Of a DNA stretch of 5,944 bases, positions 1-5,944 are shown in pieces. Made by a program: the position numbers and the translations under genes. Numbering within the stretch: the first letter of the stretch is position 1; every line of letters starts with the position of its first letter. The notes beneath the pieces were generated by a model that had not been told where the DNA came from, searched no databases, and saw nothing but the letters and a program-made list of their open reading frames with translations. Source of the stretch: an uncultured bacterium (GTDB taxonomy: Bacteria > Bacteroidota > Bacteroidia > Bacteroidales > Bacteroidaceae). Location of the stretch: positions 1-5,944 of the forward strand of contig CAJMQV010000121.1 in the NCBI GenBank assembly GCA_905215575.1, given 5' to 3'.

Positions 1-1306
1 TATCAATGCCATTCTGTTTCAGGTGCGCCCCGAAGCCGATGCCCTTTATCAGAGCAGTTTTGAGCCTTGGAGCCGTTATCTGACCGGCCGCCAGGGTACC
101 CCTCCGAATCCGTATTGGGACCCGTTGCAGTGGATGATCGAGCAGTGCCATGCCCGTGGCATGGAGCTTCATGCCTGGATCAATCCTTTCCGTGCCAAGA
201 CCAAAGGCACCACTGAACTGGCCAAGAACCATCCGTATTTCCAGCATCCAGAGCGCTTTTTCAATTATGACGGACAGCTGATCTTTGATCCCGGAATTCC
301 AGAGAACCACGATTATATCTGTCAGGTGGTGATGGATATCATGATGCGTTACGATATCGATGGCATTCACATGGACGATTATTTCTATCCGTATCCGGTG
401 CCCGGAGTGCCCATTCCCGACGATGCTACCTATGCCCGTTACGGCAAGGGTATGGATCGTGGCGACTGGCGTCGTGAAAACGTGAATGCTTTTATGAAGA
501 AACTGCACGACTGCATCCGTTCTGTGAAACCTTGGGTGAAGTTCGGTGTGTCACCGTTTGGTATTTATCGTAATCTGAGTAGCGATCCCAAACGAGGCAG
601 CAACACGAAAGGTCTGCAGAACTATGATGATCTTTATGCCGATATTCTCAAATGGGTAGACGAAGGTTGGGTGGACTATAACATCCCTCAGGTATATTGG
701 CAGATTGGTCACCCCACAGCCGATTACATTACACTGACCCGCTGGTGGAGCGAACATGCCGGCAAACGTCCGGTGTATATCGGTCAGGACGTAGACCGCA
801 CGGTGAAGTATTCCGATCCTGTAAATACCAACACCCATCAGCAGGTGCGCAAGATGGATTTGCAGCGTTCGTTGCCTGGTATTGAAGGAAGTTGTCAGTG
901 GTATGCCAAGGCTGTGGTCGACAATAAGGGAAACTATGCCAGCATGCTGCGCTACAAATACCACCGCTATCCGGCCCTTCAGCCCGAGATGCCGTGGATA
1001 GACAAGAAAAGCCCCAAAAAGCCCCGTCGTGTGAAAGCCGTGTGGACCGAAGACGGATACATGCTTTTCTGGACTGCTCCCCGAGGAAAGAAAGAATTGG
1101 ATAAGGCTGTGCAGTATGTCGTATATCGTTTTGCGCCGGATGAGCATGTTGATTTGCGTTTTGCAGAAAACATTGTAGCCATCACGCGCAACACCTTTAT
1201 CAAATTGCCATACGAGGACGGAAGTACGAAATACACCTATGTCGTTACCGCTCTGGACCGTATGCAGAACGAATCAAAAGGAAACAAAGAGAGTGTGAAA
1301 CTCTAA
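1..1306 (+). CDS. GHL10 (DUF187) family glycosidase-like protein, 3' part
   Basis: The gene is open at the left edge. The frame begins at base 2 and its start lies outside the window; the GTG at 23 is an internal Val, because the upstream codons (INAILFQ) continue the conserved strand FQVRPEADALY. 434 residues are visible. Approximate visible residues 1-330 form a TIM-barrel of the glycosyl-hydrolase-like family GHL10. Recognisable blocks are QVRPEADALY, the stretch ending ELHAWINPFRA, and DGIHMDDYFYPYP (bases 359-397), whose paired Asp residues are the likely active-site acids. The last 95 residues or so (PRRVKAV, VQYVVYRF, TYVVTALDRMQNES) read as a fibronectin type III-like module. Family knowledge: the E. 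coli member DigH (YddW) cleaves denuded peptidoglycan glycan strands, so a cell-wall role is possible here, but substrate cannot be read from sequence. The signal peptide or lipobox, if any, is off-window. It is probably co-transcribed with the next gene, 31 bases downstream. Confidence 0.9.
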   Translation, partial: INAILFQVRPEADALYQSSFEPWSRYLTGRQGTPPNPYWDPLQWMIEQCHARGMELHAWINPFRAKTKGTTELAKNHPYFQHPERFFNYDGQLIFDPGIPENHDYICQVVMDIMMRYDIDGIHMDDYFYPYPVPGVPIPDDATYARYGKGMDRGDWRRENVNAFMKKLHDCIRSVKPWVKFGVSPFGIYRNLSSDPKRGSNTKGLQNYDDLYADILKWVDEGWVDYNIPQVYWQIGHPTADYITLTRWWSEHAGKRPVYIGQDVDRTVKYSDPVNTNTHQQVRKMDLQRSLPGIEGSCQWYAKAVVDNKGNYASMLRYKYHRYPALQPEMPWIDKKSPKKPRRVKAVWTEDGYMLFWTAPRGKKELDKAVQYVVYRFAPDEHVDLRFAENIVAITRNTFIKLPYEDGSTKYTYVVTALDRMQNESKGNKESVKL

Positions 1307-1337
1307 CACAAATACAATAATAAAAAATCATTTCATT

Positions 1338-1598
1338 ATGTTTCTGTACTATTTATTAGGTATTAATCTGTTTGCATTTCTGCTTTATGCCAGCGACAAA
1401 CGGAAAGCCTATCGTCGCCGTTGGCGCATACCGGAGCGTGTGCTCTGGCTCGTGGCTTTTGTCGGTGGAAGCAGTGGTGCTCTTTTATCAATGCACATGT
1501 TCAATCACAAAACACGACATCTGACTTTCCGCTATGGAATGCCTTTGTTGTTGGCATTGCAGTTGCTGATGCTGGTGTATGCCGAGCATTGGATTTAA
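1338..1598 (+). CDS. DUF1294 family small membrane protein
   Basis: This is an 86-residue protein with about three membrane segments (residues 1-18, 34-52, 66-82). It carries the DUF1294 signature: SDKRKA at 19-24, an Arg-rich loop RRRWRIPE at 26-33, the glycine-rich GGSSGA at 43-48, and FNHKTRH at 55-61. Length and motif order match the family, which has no established biochemical role. The ATG at 1338 puts a hydrophobic helix at the very N-terminus and is preceded by an A-rich leader without a clear Shine-Dalgarno sequence, as is usual in Bacteroidetes. It follows the GHL10 gene by 31 bases with no hairpin or promoter motif between them, so the two are likely one transcript, closed by the terminator just downstream. 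A functional link with the glycosidase is not shown by the sequence. Confidence 0.88.
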   Translation: MFLYYLLGINLFAFLLYASDKRKAYRRRWRIPERVLWLVAFVGGSSGALLSMHMFNHKTRHLTFRYGMPLLLALQLLMLVYAEHWI

Positions 1599-1603
1599 TT
1601 TTT

Positions 1604-1650
1604 AAAAAAAGCATAGCGCATTCCTTTTCGGGGTGCGCTATGCTTTTCCT
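1604..1650 (+). terminator. Rho-independent terminator after the DUF1294 gene
   Basis: A perfect 14-bp stem pairs 1607-1620 (AAAAGCATAGCGCA) with 1634-1647, around a 13-base loop (1621-1633). The right arm ends in TTTT and is followed by CCTGTTTT. The left arm is preceded by an A-run, so the hairpin could also work in the other direction. It starts six bases after the DUF1294 stop codon and closes the GHL10-DUF1294 transcript. Confidence 0.88.
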
Positions 1651-1674
1651 GTTTTACCTGAATATGAATAGAAA

Positions 1675-2523
1675 ATGAAGAAAAATATACCTTTACATCA
1701 GGCTGTGCAGCAAACTCCTTGTGGCGTTTTTGTGAAAGAAGTATTTCCTTCTGCCGGAGGTCCATTGGTGACATACGCACACCGCGATGATTATTACATA
1801 TTCGGTTTGGTGGAACAGGGCTGTTGCCGTGTTTCGATCGATTTCTGTGAGCGTGAAGTGCAAGCCGGTGAGATGGTTTGTGTCAGACCGGGACAAGTGC
1901 ATCAGATTGTGCAAGCCGGTAATGTTCATGCTTTTCTTTTGTTTATGGATAGTGCCTTGATCGATGCTGATTCCATACGTACGCTTTCTGAATATGCCCT
2001 GTTTCCTTTTTCGCTTCTTGTAGATGCCGCTACATAACAGGAACTCATCCAACTGTTTGCCATGATCCGGCATCGTTTGGATCATTCAGTTCATATGGCA
2101 GAGGAGGCGGTTATTATCCGTAATCTTGCGGGGGCGGTTGTCGGAATTGTTGCTGCGGCTTTACGTTTGCAGATGAATAGCAGCTCTCCTTCCAGACGTC
2201 ATGTAGAGATCATGCTTGCCTTTCAGAAGCTGTTGGCTGATTCAGATATGCCAAACCGGGAGATTTCCTATTATGCCGGCAGTCTGCACCTTTCGCCTGT
2301 TTATCTGAATGAAGTGGTTCGTAAGATTACCGGAGTCAGTGTAGGGCGATACTTGCAGAATGAGCTGATGCTGCGTGCCCGGCGTATGCTGATTTATACA
2401 ACGCTGACTATAAAGGAAATCGGGCAGAAGTTAGGTGTGGAGGATCCATCCTATTTCACCCGTATGTTTGTTCGTTCGGTGGGAATGAGTCCTACAGCAT
2501 TTCGCCGCAAATACCTCGGATAG
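1675..2523 (+). pseudogene. AraC-family transcriptional regulator interrupted by one in-frame TAA
   Basis: One uninterrupted frame of 282 codons plus stop, the usual AraC-family length, is broken only by TAA at 2035-2037 (codon 121). Codons 1-120 form a cupin-like sensor domain (about residues 33-92: YYIFGLVEQG, then VQAGEMVCVRPGQVHQI). Codons from about 170 to 282 form the DNA-binding domain with two helix-turn-helix units: REISYYAGSLHLSPVYLNEV at about 195-214, and TIKEIGQKLGVEDPSYF followed by GMSPTAFRRKY at about 245-280. The ATG at 1675 is the first after an in-frame TAG at 1666-1668. No other frameshift or stop is seen, so the lesion looks recent, unless it is a sequencing error. The halves could be made separately: an ATG at 2062 would restart in frame and keep the whole DNA-binding domain, though no convincing ribosome binding site precedes it. 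Target genes are unknown. No consensus promoter was found in the 76-base gap upstream. Confidence 0.87.
2035..2037 (+). other. Premature TAA stop inside the AraC-family reading frame
   Basis: The frame reads D-A-A-T, then TAA, then Q-E-L-I-Q-L-F-A-M. A single base change would restore a sense codon; CAA (Gln) is the most economical guess, through a C-to-T transition. It falls in the linker between the sensor and DNA-binding halves. Confidence 0.9.
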
Positions 2524-2548
2524 TACCATTCAAACCTTGTTTTGTCTC

Positions 2549-2579
2549 TTTACATTCCTGTCGGTCTGCCGTAACTTTG
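2549..2579 (+). promoter_or_regulatory. Bacteroidetes-type promoter for the DUF4405-like gene
   Basis: TAACTTTG at 2572-2579 is a full match to the Bacteroides -7 element TAnnTTTG. A weaker -33 match, TTTA, lies at 2549-2552 with a 19-base spacer; a perfect TTTG at 2541-2544 is 27 bases away and probably too far. Transcription would be expected to begin near 2583-2586, only about 6-9 bases before the ATG at 2592. The assignment is by consensus only. Confidence 0.6.
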
Positions 2580-2591
2580 CCTTAAAAAAAG

Positions 2592-3050
2592 ATGAATAAA
2601 GGTAGACTGATTTTCACAACGGATTTATTATTATTATTGCTTGTTTTTGTTTTCTGTTTTTATACGGGTGTCCGTTTGCACATTGCCGGACATGCGTCGG
2701 TTTTGTCAATCATACAATCATGGGCCGTAGCTCATGTATGTACAAGTTTGATTTTCCTCTTGCTCGTTTTGTTGCATGTCAAATGCCACTGGGCGTGGTA
2801 TCGTGCGTTGAAAAATGGATGTAAGGGCAGGAAGAAAATGGTATTGTTTCTGAGTATTGTTTTTGTGTTTTTGTCTTTGAGTGGTATTTCCTTGTTTTTC
2901 CTTTCTTCGGAAGATGCTCATGCCGGACTGTTGCACTACAAACTTGGTTTGCTGTTTGGAGTTCTGTCTGTGCTGCATATCTTGAAGAGGAGGAGATTTT
3001 TCTTGTCGGGGCGAGGCAAGGCTGTCCGAAAGCAGAATTTATACAAGTAG
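2592..3050 (+). CDS. DUF4405-like four-helix membrane protein, putative diheme cytochrome b
   Basis: This 152-residue protein has four predicted membrane helices (about 9-29, 44-66, 83-105, 112-131). The positive-inside rule places both termini and the loop KNGCKGRKK in the cytoplasm. Histidines sit at 30, 34, 48, 62, 66, 110, 115 and 129. H48 and H62 lie at opposite ends of helix 2, and H115 and H129 at opposite ends of helix 4, both with 14-residue spacing. That is the arrangement cytochrome b proteins use to bind two b hemes, one near each membrane face. The segment HVKCHWAWY at 62-70 resembles the DUF4405 family, known as flavinylation-associated cytochrome domains that move electrons across the membrane. 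Heme binding is inferred. No flavoprotein or ApbE partner lies in the window. The gene has its own promoter and stands alone between the AraC-type gene and a convergent GH16 gene. Confidence 0.78.
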   Translation: MNKGRLIFTTDLLLLLLVFVFCFYTGVRLHIAGHASVLSIIQSWAVAHVCTSLIFLLLVLLHVKCHWAWYRALKNGCKGRKKMVLFLSIVFVFLSLSGISLFFLSSEDAHAGLLHYKLGLLFGVLSVLHILKRRRFFLSGRGKAVRKQNLYK

Positions 3051-3052
3051 AT

Positions 3053-3102
3053 AAAAAAGAAACTCTTTTCCATCTGCCTTTATGCAGGGAAAAGAGTTTC
3101 TT
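3053..3102. terminator. Bidirectional terminator between the convergent cytochrome-like and GH16 genes
   Basis: A perfect 15-bp stem pairs 3057-3071 (AAGAAACTCTTTTCC) with 3088-3102. After a two-base bulge (3072-3073) it extends by CTGC (3074-3077) with GCAG (3084-3087), leaving a six-base loop. On the minus strand the A-run 3053-3058 becomes a clean TTTTTT tail, so it is a strong terminator for the GH16 gene, whose stop is 20 bases away. On the plus strand the tail is only TTTCTTCG, so termination of the cytochrome-like gene here is probably weaker. Confidence 0.85.
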
Positions 3103-3122
3103 CGTATGACGGAAGCGGTTGC

Positions 3123-5336
3123 TTACTTAATGACAATCTTTTCGGTTAAAGAATGATGCTTGTCAGATACCTTGACGAGGTACACACCTTTGCTCAAATG
3201 TTTCACCGGAACAGGCATGCTGGCATTTTCCGCTTTGCCGGTGGCTGTGGCTACCGGTGCTCCAGAAAGATTATAGACAGTAGCCTGCACATCTCCTTCG
3301 AAAGATTTGGTATTGATGTTGCAGCTATAGTCGCTCAGATATACCAAAGGAGTACCATCTTCGGTGAGATTGCTTTCTATGCCGGTGATGTGTTCCGGTT
3401 TCTGGTATACTCTGACGTAATCCACCAGATATGAGAATGGGAGTTTTTCATTGGCAATAGGACCACCGTTGTTACCACCTAAAGCCAAGTTCAGCAACAG
3501 ATATTGTGAGGTATGGAACGGATTGTCCACCAGATGCCATTCACCTTGATTGATGGTTCTGGACAGATTGCAGATGGTGATCAACTCATCGTCCAGATAA
3601 AGTTTAATAGACTCTTCGTTCCAATCCATTCTCCAGGTGTGATAAGAGTCCGTCCAGTTCGGATCCTGTTTTACCCAATAGCCGGTAACCGGAGTGCTTC
3701 TTGCCTCCCAGATACCTTGCCAACGGACGCTTGATCCCCACACTAAATTGGCCAGTGTCTTATCCTTATAGTATTCCATGATGTCAATCTCGCCGGATGA
3801 TGGCCATTCGCCGGTAACACTTTCATTACCCAGCATCCAGATGGCCGGCCAGGAACCTGAGTAGCATGGGATTTTGGCGCGCACTTCCACACGTCCGTAC
3901 AGCCAGTCATGCTTTCCGGCAGTGGTTATACAAGAAGAAGTGTAGTCAATATACTGTCTGGATTTCTTCCAGTCGCTGCTTCCTGCTTCGTACCACGGAT
4001 TATCCTTACGCTCTTTGCGGGCCTCGATAACCAGATTTCCGTCCTTTTTGCTGGCATTGTCTTCCTGATACCACTGATCCTCATTGTTACGGACAAATCC
4101 ATATTCAAAGTTCCAGTCGTTCTTGTCGATTTCACCATCCTCATTGAACTCTTCCTGCCATACCAGTTTATAGTCTTTTTGATCGCTTTCCGTCTTTTGG
4201 GCGGCTTGGGCTATTTCATTTTCGGTGGCCGGAATGATTTGCCATGATGAGGCGCTGCCGTAGTTTCTGGAGTTCCAGGTTACCATCACACCGAAATCAT
4301 TCTGTGCGTGGATCGGGTTTCCTCCCGGAGTATAGATCAGGAAAGATTTATTCTGTCCCAAGGATTCCACTTCGAATGCGGTGTTCTCGTTCGGAGCGGC
4401 ACTGCCTCGTACTTCGCCCGATTCATTTCCATTGCTGGTTGCCTGCAGATACAGTCCGGTAGCTTTGTTGCGGAGCAGATAAGTTTCCGTTTCTCCGTTT
4501 CCGGTCTTGACAAATTCCCACATGGCGTTTTCGTCGATCGTCTTGTCGCCCCATCTCAGGTATGCCCCTTCGGTAGGTTTGGTATTGTAAAGCACTCTGT
4601 TGCGGCAATAGTCCGGACCGGTAGACACCAGGAAGTAGAACTGTCCGGCGATAATACCGTTTACGCTCTTTTTGTATTCAGCAATGGCTGCTTGAATTTC
4701 TTCGGCGCTCTGGGCCTGTTCCATGACAGCGGCTAATTTGTCCCGGTTTTCTTTGGAGTAGGTGCCTGGTGCTGTACCTTCTTCTGTATTGTTCAGCAGA
4801 TTTTGAGCTTCGCTTTTAGCTTGGCTGAGTCCGATATTGTTTATATCAATCTCTTCAATCTGGAATAAGTTACCCGGATCGGTAGATTGTTCCCAGTTCG
4901 TAATGCGGTATTTTTCAGAATCTTTACACTGGTTAATCATTTTGCCGTCGGCATCCAGAATGTTATATAGATTCTTGCTTTCCACCAAGGAGAGTTTGAA
5001 ACCGGTTTCCGGAGCTGTGGCAGTACTCATAAAATATTTGTCGGAAGCCGCTTTTTCGCTGACGAAACTTTTGTGTTTCCGGTTTAGAATATTGAGCTGG
5101 CCGTTCTTGCTGGCAATGAAACACCAGATCTGACTGTCTGAGTAGTTGCCTGCGCTACCGGTTACATAATCCGTATTTCCGTTGCAGGTAAGGTGCAGGT
5201 TTTCTCGTTCCGGGGTAGAAATTGTATACCATGTGGTATCATTTTCTACAGTCAGTTTCGGGAATTCATTTTGGGCCAGTAGGGGAGAAGCGGCACCAAG
5301 CATAAGCCATGTAGATAGTAGTAAGTTTTTTTTCAT
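3123..5336 (-). CDS. Secreted multidomain GH16 beta-glucanase (laminarinase-like) with CTD-like C-terminus
   Basis: This 737-residue protein starts with a Sec signal peptide (MKKNLLLSTWLMLG...LLAQ, likely cut near residues 21-22, with no lipobox Cys). Residues about 24-165 and 230-370 look like beta-trefoil or ricin-like carbohydrate-binding modules (QxW-like SQIWCFI, AMWEFV, SSWQII). A helical FIVAR-like segment separates them at about 168-227. The GH16 catalytic domain spans about 389-645, with the active-site motif GEIDIMEY at 515-522: E516 the expected nucleophile, D518 the assisting Asp, E521 the acid/base. The EIDIME form with the Met bulge, plus WPAIWMLG upstream, fits laminarinase-type enzymes cutting internal beta-1,3 (or mixed beta-1,3/1,4) glucan bonds. 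Residues about 664-737 resemble a T9SS type A sorting domain (KGVYLVKV, EKIVIK at the end). No susC/susD or other carbohydrate gene adjoins it. The ATG at 5336 is supported by the signal peptide and by a promoter just upstream. The exact substrate is uncertain. Confidence 0.9.
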   Translation of the reverse strand: MKKNLLLSTWLMLGAASPLLAQNEFPKLTVENDTTWYTISTPERENLHLTCNGNTDYVTGSAGNYSDSQIWCFIASKNGQLNILNRKHKSFVSEKAASDKYFMSTATAPETGFKLSLVESKNLYNILDADGKMINQCKDSEKYRITNWEQSTDPGNLFQIEEIDINNIGLSQAKSEAQNLLNNTEEGTAPGTYSKENRDKLAAVMEQAQSAEEIQAAIAEYKKSVNGIIAGQFYFLVSTGPDYCRNRVLYNTKPTEGAYLRWGDKTIDENAMWEFVKTGNGETETYLLRNKATGLYLQATSNGNESGEVRGSAAPNENTAFEVESLGQNKSFLIYTPGGNPIHAQNDFGVMVTWNSRNYGSASSWQIIPATENEIAQAAQKTESDQKDYKLVWQEEFNEDGEIDKNDWNFEYGFVRNNEDQWYQEDNASKKDGNLVIEARKERKDNPWYEAGSSDWKKSRQYIDYTSSCITTAGKHDWLYGRVEVRAKIPCYSGSWPAIWMLGNESVTGEWPSSGEIDIMEYYKDKTLANLVWGSSVRWQGIWEARSTPVTGYWVKQDPNWTDSYHTWRMDWNEESIKLYLDDELITICNLSRTINQGEWHLVDNPFHTSQYLLLNLALGGNNGGPIANEKLPFSYLVDYVRVYQKPEHITGIESNLTEDGTPLVYLSDYSCNINTKSFEGDVQATVYNLSGAPVATATGKAENASMPVPVKHLSKGVYLVKVSDKHHSLTEKIVIK

Positions 5337-5375
5337 GGTTCTTTGTTTTTATTTAATTGGTTATTGTTTTCGTAG

Positions 5376-5404
5376 CAAAGATACTCTTTTTTTTGTTATA
5401 TAAA
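5376..5404 (-). promoter_or_regulatory. Bacteroidetes-type promoter for the GH16 gene
   Basis: On the minus strand, TATCTTTG (plus 5383 to 5376) is a full match to the -7 element TAnnTTTG. A partial -33 match, TTTA (plus 5404 to 5401), lies 17 bases further upstream, slightly closer than usual. The resulting leader of about 33-36 bases (plus 5337-5372) is A-rich and lacks a Shine-Dalgarno sequence, as is typical of Bacteroidetes genes. Confidence 0.65.
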
Positions 5405-5460
5405 GTTATGTTTTTTGAATTTGACGTTTATGAATATTTTGAGTTGGCAGTAAGAAGGCA

Positions 5461-5505
5461 ATAAAAAACGGTCCCGATGATTCGCAAAAATCATCGGGAC
5501 CGTTT
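5461..5505 (-). terminator. Rho-independent terminator for clpB
   Basis: A perfect stem pairs 5466-5480 (AAACGGTCCCGATGA) with 5491-5505 over 15 bp. It can extend by two A-T pairs to leave a six-base loop (5483-5488). Read on the minus strand, the A-run at 5463-5468 gives a TTTTTT tail. The stem lies 60 bases beyond the clpB stop and insulates the downstream GH16 promoter from clpB read-through. Confidence 0.9.
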
Positions 5506-5564
5506 CGTTAAGTCATCGGCATCATATCATCAGATGATGCGATGCGGTTATCTTGTGCATTCGA

Positions 5565-5944
5565 TTACTCGTTGCTGAATTCCAGAGCACCGTCTTTTAC
5601 GCGTACCACAATCGGTTTTTCGCGGTCGATGTTCTGTGCCAGCATGGTCTTTGACAAGTCGTTGAGCAGATAGCGCTGGATGGCTCTCTTGACCGGACGG
5701 GCACCGAATTCCGGATCGTATCCGGCATCGGCCAGGAAGTTCAAGGCCTCGTCGGTGAGCTTCAGTTTCACTCCGTTGCCCTCGAGCATCTTCGTGATAC
5801 CCTGGATTTGCAGGGAAACTACCTGTTTGATCTGGTCGTGAGTCAGCGGCAGGAACATGATGGTCTCATCAATACGGTTCAGGAATTCTGGACGGATGGT
5901 CTTCTTCAGCATGTTCATCACCTCTTTCTTGGTCTCTTCTACAA
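5565..5944 (-). CDS. clpB: ClpB disaggregase, C-terminal part
   Basis: This gene is cut by the right edge of the window; 125 C-terminal residues are visible out of the roughly 860 usual for the family. The frame continues past the edge (VEETKKEVMNMLKK), so no start codon is visible. Diagnostic features of the second AAA+ module are RPEFLNRIDE (bases about 5865-5894 on the minus strand), which holds the expected arginine finger, and FGARPVKRAIQ, the sensor-2 block of the small C-terminal domain. ClpB is a cytoplasmic hexameric ATPase that pulls proteins out of aggregates together with DnaK. The ClpB assignment over ClpA or ClpC rests on the overall match of the tail (LLNDLSKTMLAQNI and a short acidic end) and is good but not absolute. 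Its heat-shock promoter would be off-window. A strong terminator follows. Confidence 0.92.
   Translation of the reverse strand, partial: VEETKKEVMNMLKKTIRPEFLNRIDETIMFLPLTHDQIKQVVSLQIQGITKMLEGNGVKLKLTDEALNFLADAGYDPEFGARPVKRAIQRYLLNDLSKTMLAQNIDREKPIVVRVKDGALEFSNE

Larger units (their letters stand above)
5337..5564. other. Intergenic region between GH16 and clpB
   Basis: This stretch of 228 bases holds the GH16 leader and promoter (5337-5404), a T/A-rich segment without recognised features (5405-5460), the clpB terminator (5461-5505), and the clpB 3' untranslated tail (5506-5564). The tail includes a short 7-bp inverted repeat, GCATCAT at 5519-5525 with ATGATGC at 5534-5540, of unknown significance. 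I see no gene or small RNA that can be supported here. Confidence 0.7.

Noticed and set aside
551..1147. A 198-codon open frame on the minus strand inside the GHL10 gene
   Set aside because: It lies wholly antisense to a gene with clear family motifs, its translation shows no recognisable domain, and it has no promoter. It is a shadow of codon bias.
1599..1674. A possible promoter for the AraC-type gene between the terminator and its ATG
   Set aside because: I searched for TAnnTTTG and found no acceptable match. The nearest candidates lie inside the terminator arm and lack the final bases, so no promoter is called.
1693..2085. A 130-codon minus-strand frame across the AraC stop codon
   Set aside because: The plus strand encodes a recognisable cupin and HTH protein over the same bases, so the antisense frame is incidental. 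It does not explain the TAA.
3909..4247. A 112-codon plus-strand frame with hydrophobic stretches, antisense to the GH16 gene
   Set aside because: The hydrophobicity is a by-product of the complement of acidic and Lys-rich GH16 codons. There is no family resemblance and no start context.
4832..4846. Chance matches to promoter-like motifs inside the GH16 coding region
   Set aside because: TTTG and TA-rich motifs are frequent in this AT-rich DNA. Without a gene start nearby they carry no support.
1..5944. CRISPR array, insertion sequence, tRNA or phage-type recombination site
   Set aside because: I saw no regularly spaced direct repeats, transposase-like frames with terminal inverted repeats, or tRNA cloverleaf. 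The inverted repeats present are all explained as terminators or minor hairpins.

Overview
The window looks like chromosomal DNA from a gut-type Bacteroidales bacterium (Bacteroides, Phocaeicola or a close relative). The evidence is promoter -7 elements of the Bacteroidetes form TAnnTTTG, A-rich leaders without clear Shine-Dalgarno sequences, a Bacteroides-style AraC regulator, and a secreted GH16 enzyme ending in a CTD-like (T9SS type A) module. The species cannot be fixed from this sequence alone.

Layout, left to right. Positions 1-1306 (+) hold the 3' part of a GHL10 (DUF187, 'family 10') glycosidase-like gene with a C-terminal FnIII-like module. A small DUF1294 membrane protein (1338-1598, +) follows after 31 bases and ends at a strong hairpin terminator (1604-1650). 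Next is an AraC-family regulator frame (1675-2523, +) that is intact over 282 codons except for one in-frame TAA at 2035-2037, between the cupin-like sensor half and the DNA-binding half. A Bacteroidetes-type promoter then precedes a four-helix membrane protein of DUF4405 type (2592-3050, +), whose histidines are spaced as in a diheme cytochrome b. A long hairpin (3053-3102) separates it from the convergent GH16 gene.

On the minus strand, 3123-5336 encodes a 737-residue secreted multidomain GH16 beta-glucanase (laminarinase-like) with its own promoter. Upstream of it are a strong terminator (5461-5505) and the 3' end of clpB (5565-5944, partial).

No operon unites these genes. Each of the last four units is bounded by its own terminator or promoter. 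The GH16 gene has no susC/susD pair in the window, so it looks like an orphan carbohydrate gene here. There is no CRISPR array, transposase, tRNA or rRNA. The points most worth a second look are the single nonsense codon in the AraC gene, the symmetric 14-residue His spacing in the small cytochrome-like protein, and the accessory domains plus CTD on the GH16 enzyme. I see no clear evidence of an undescribed multigene system.
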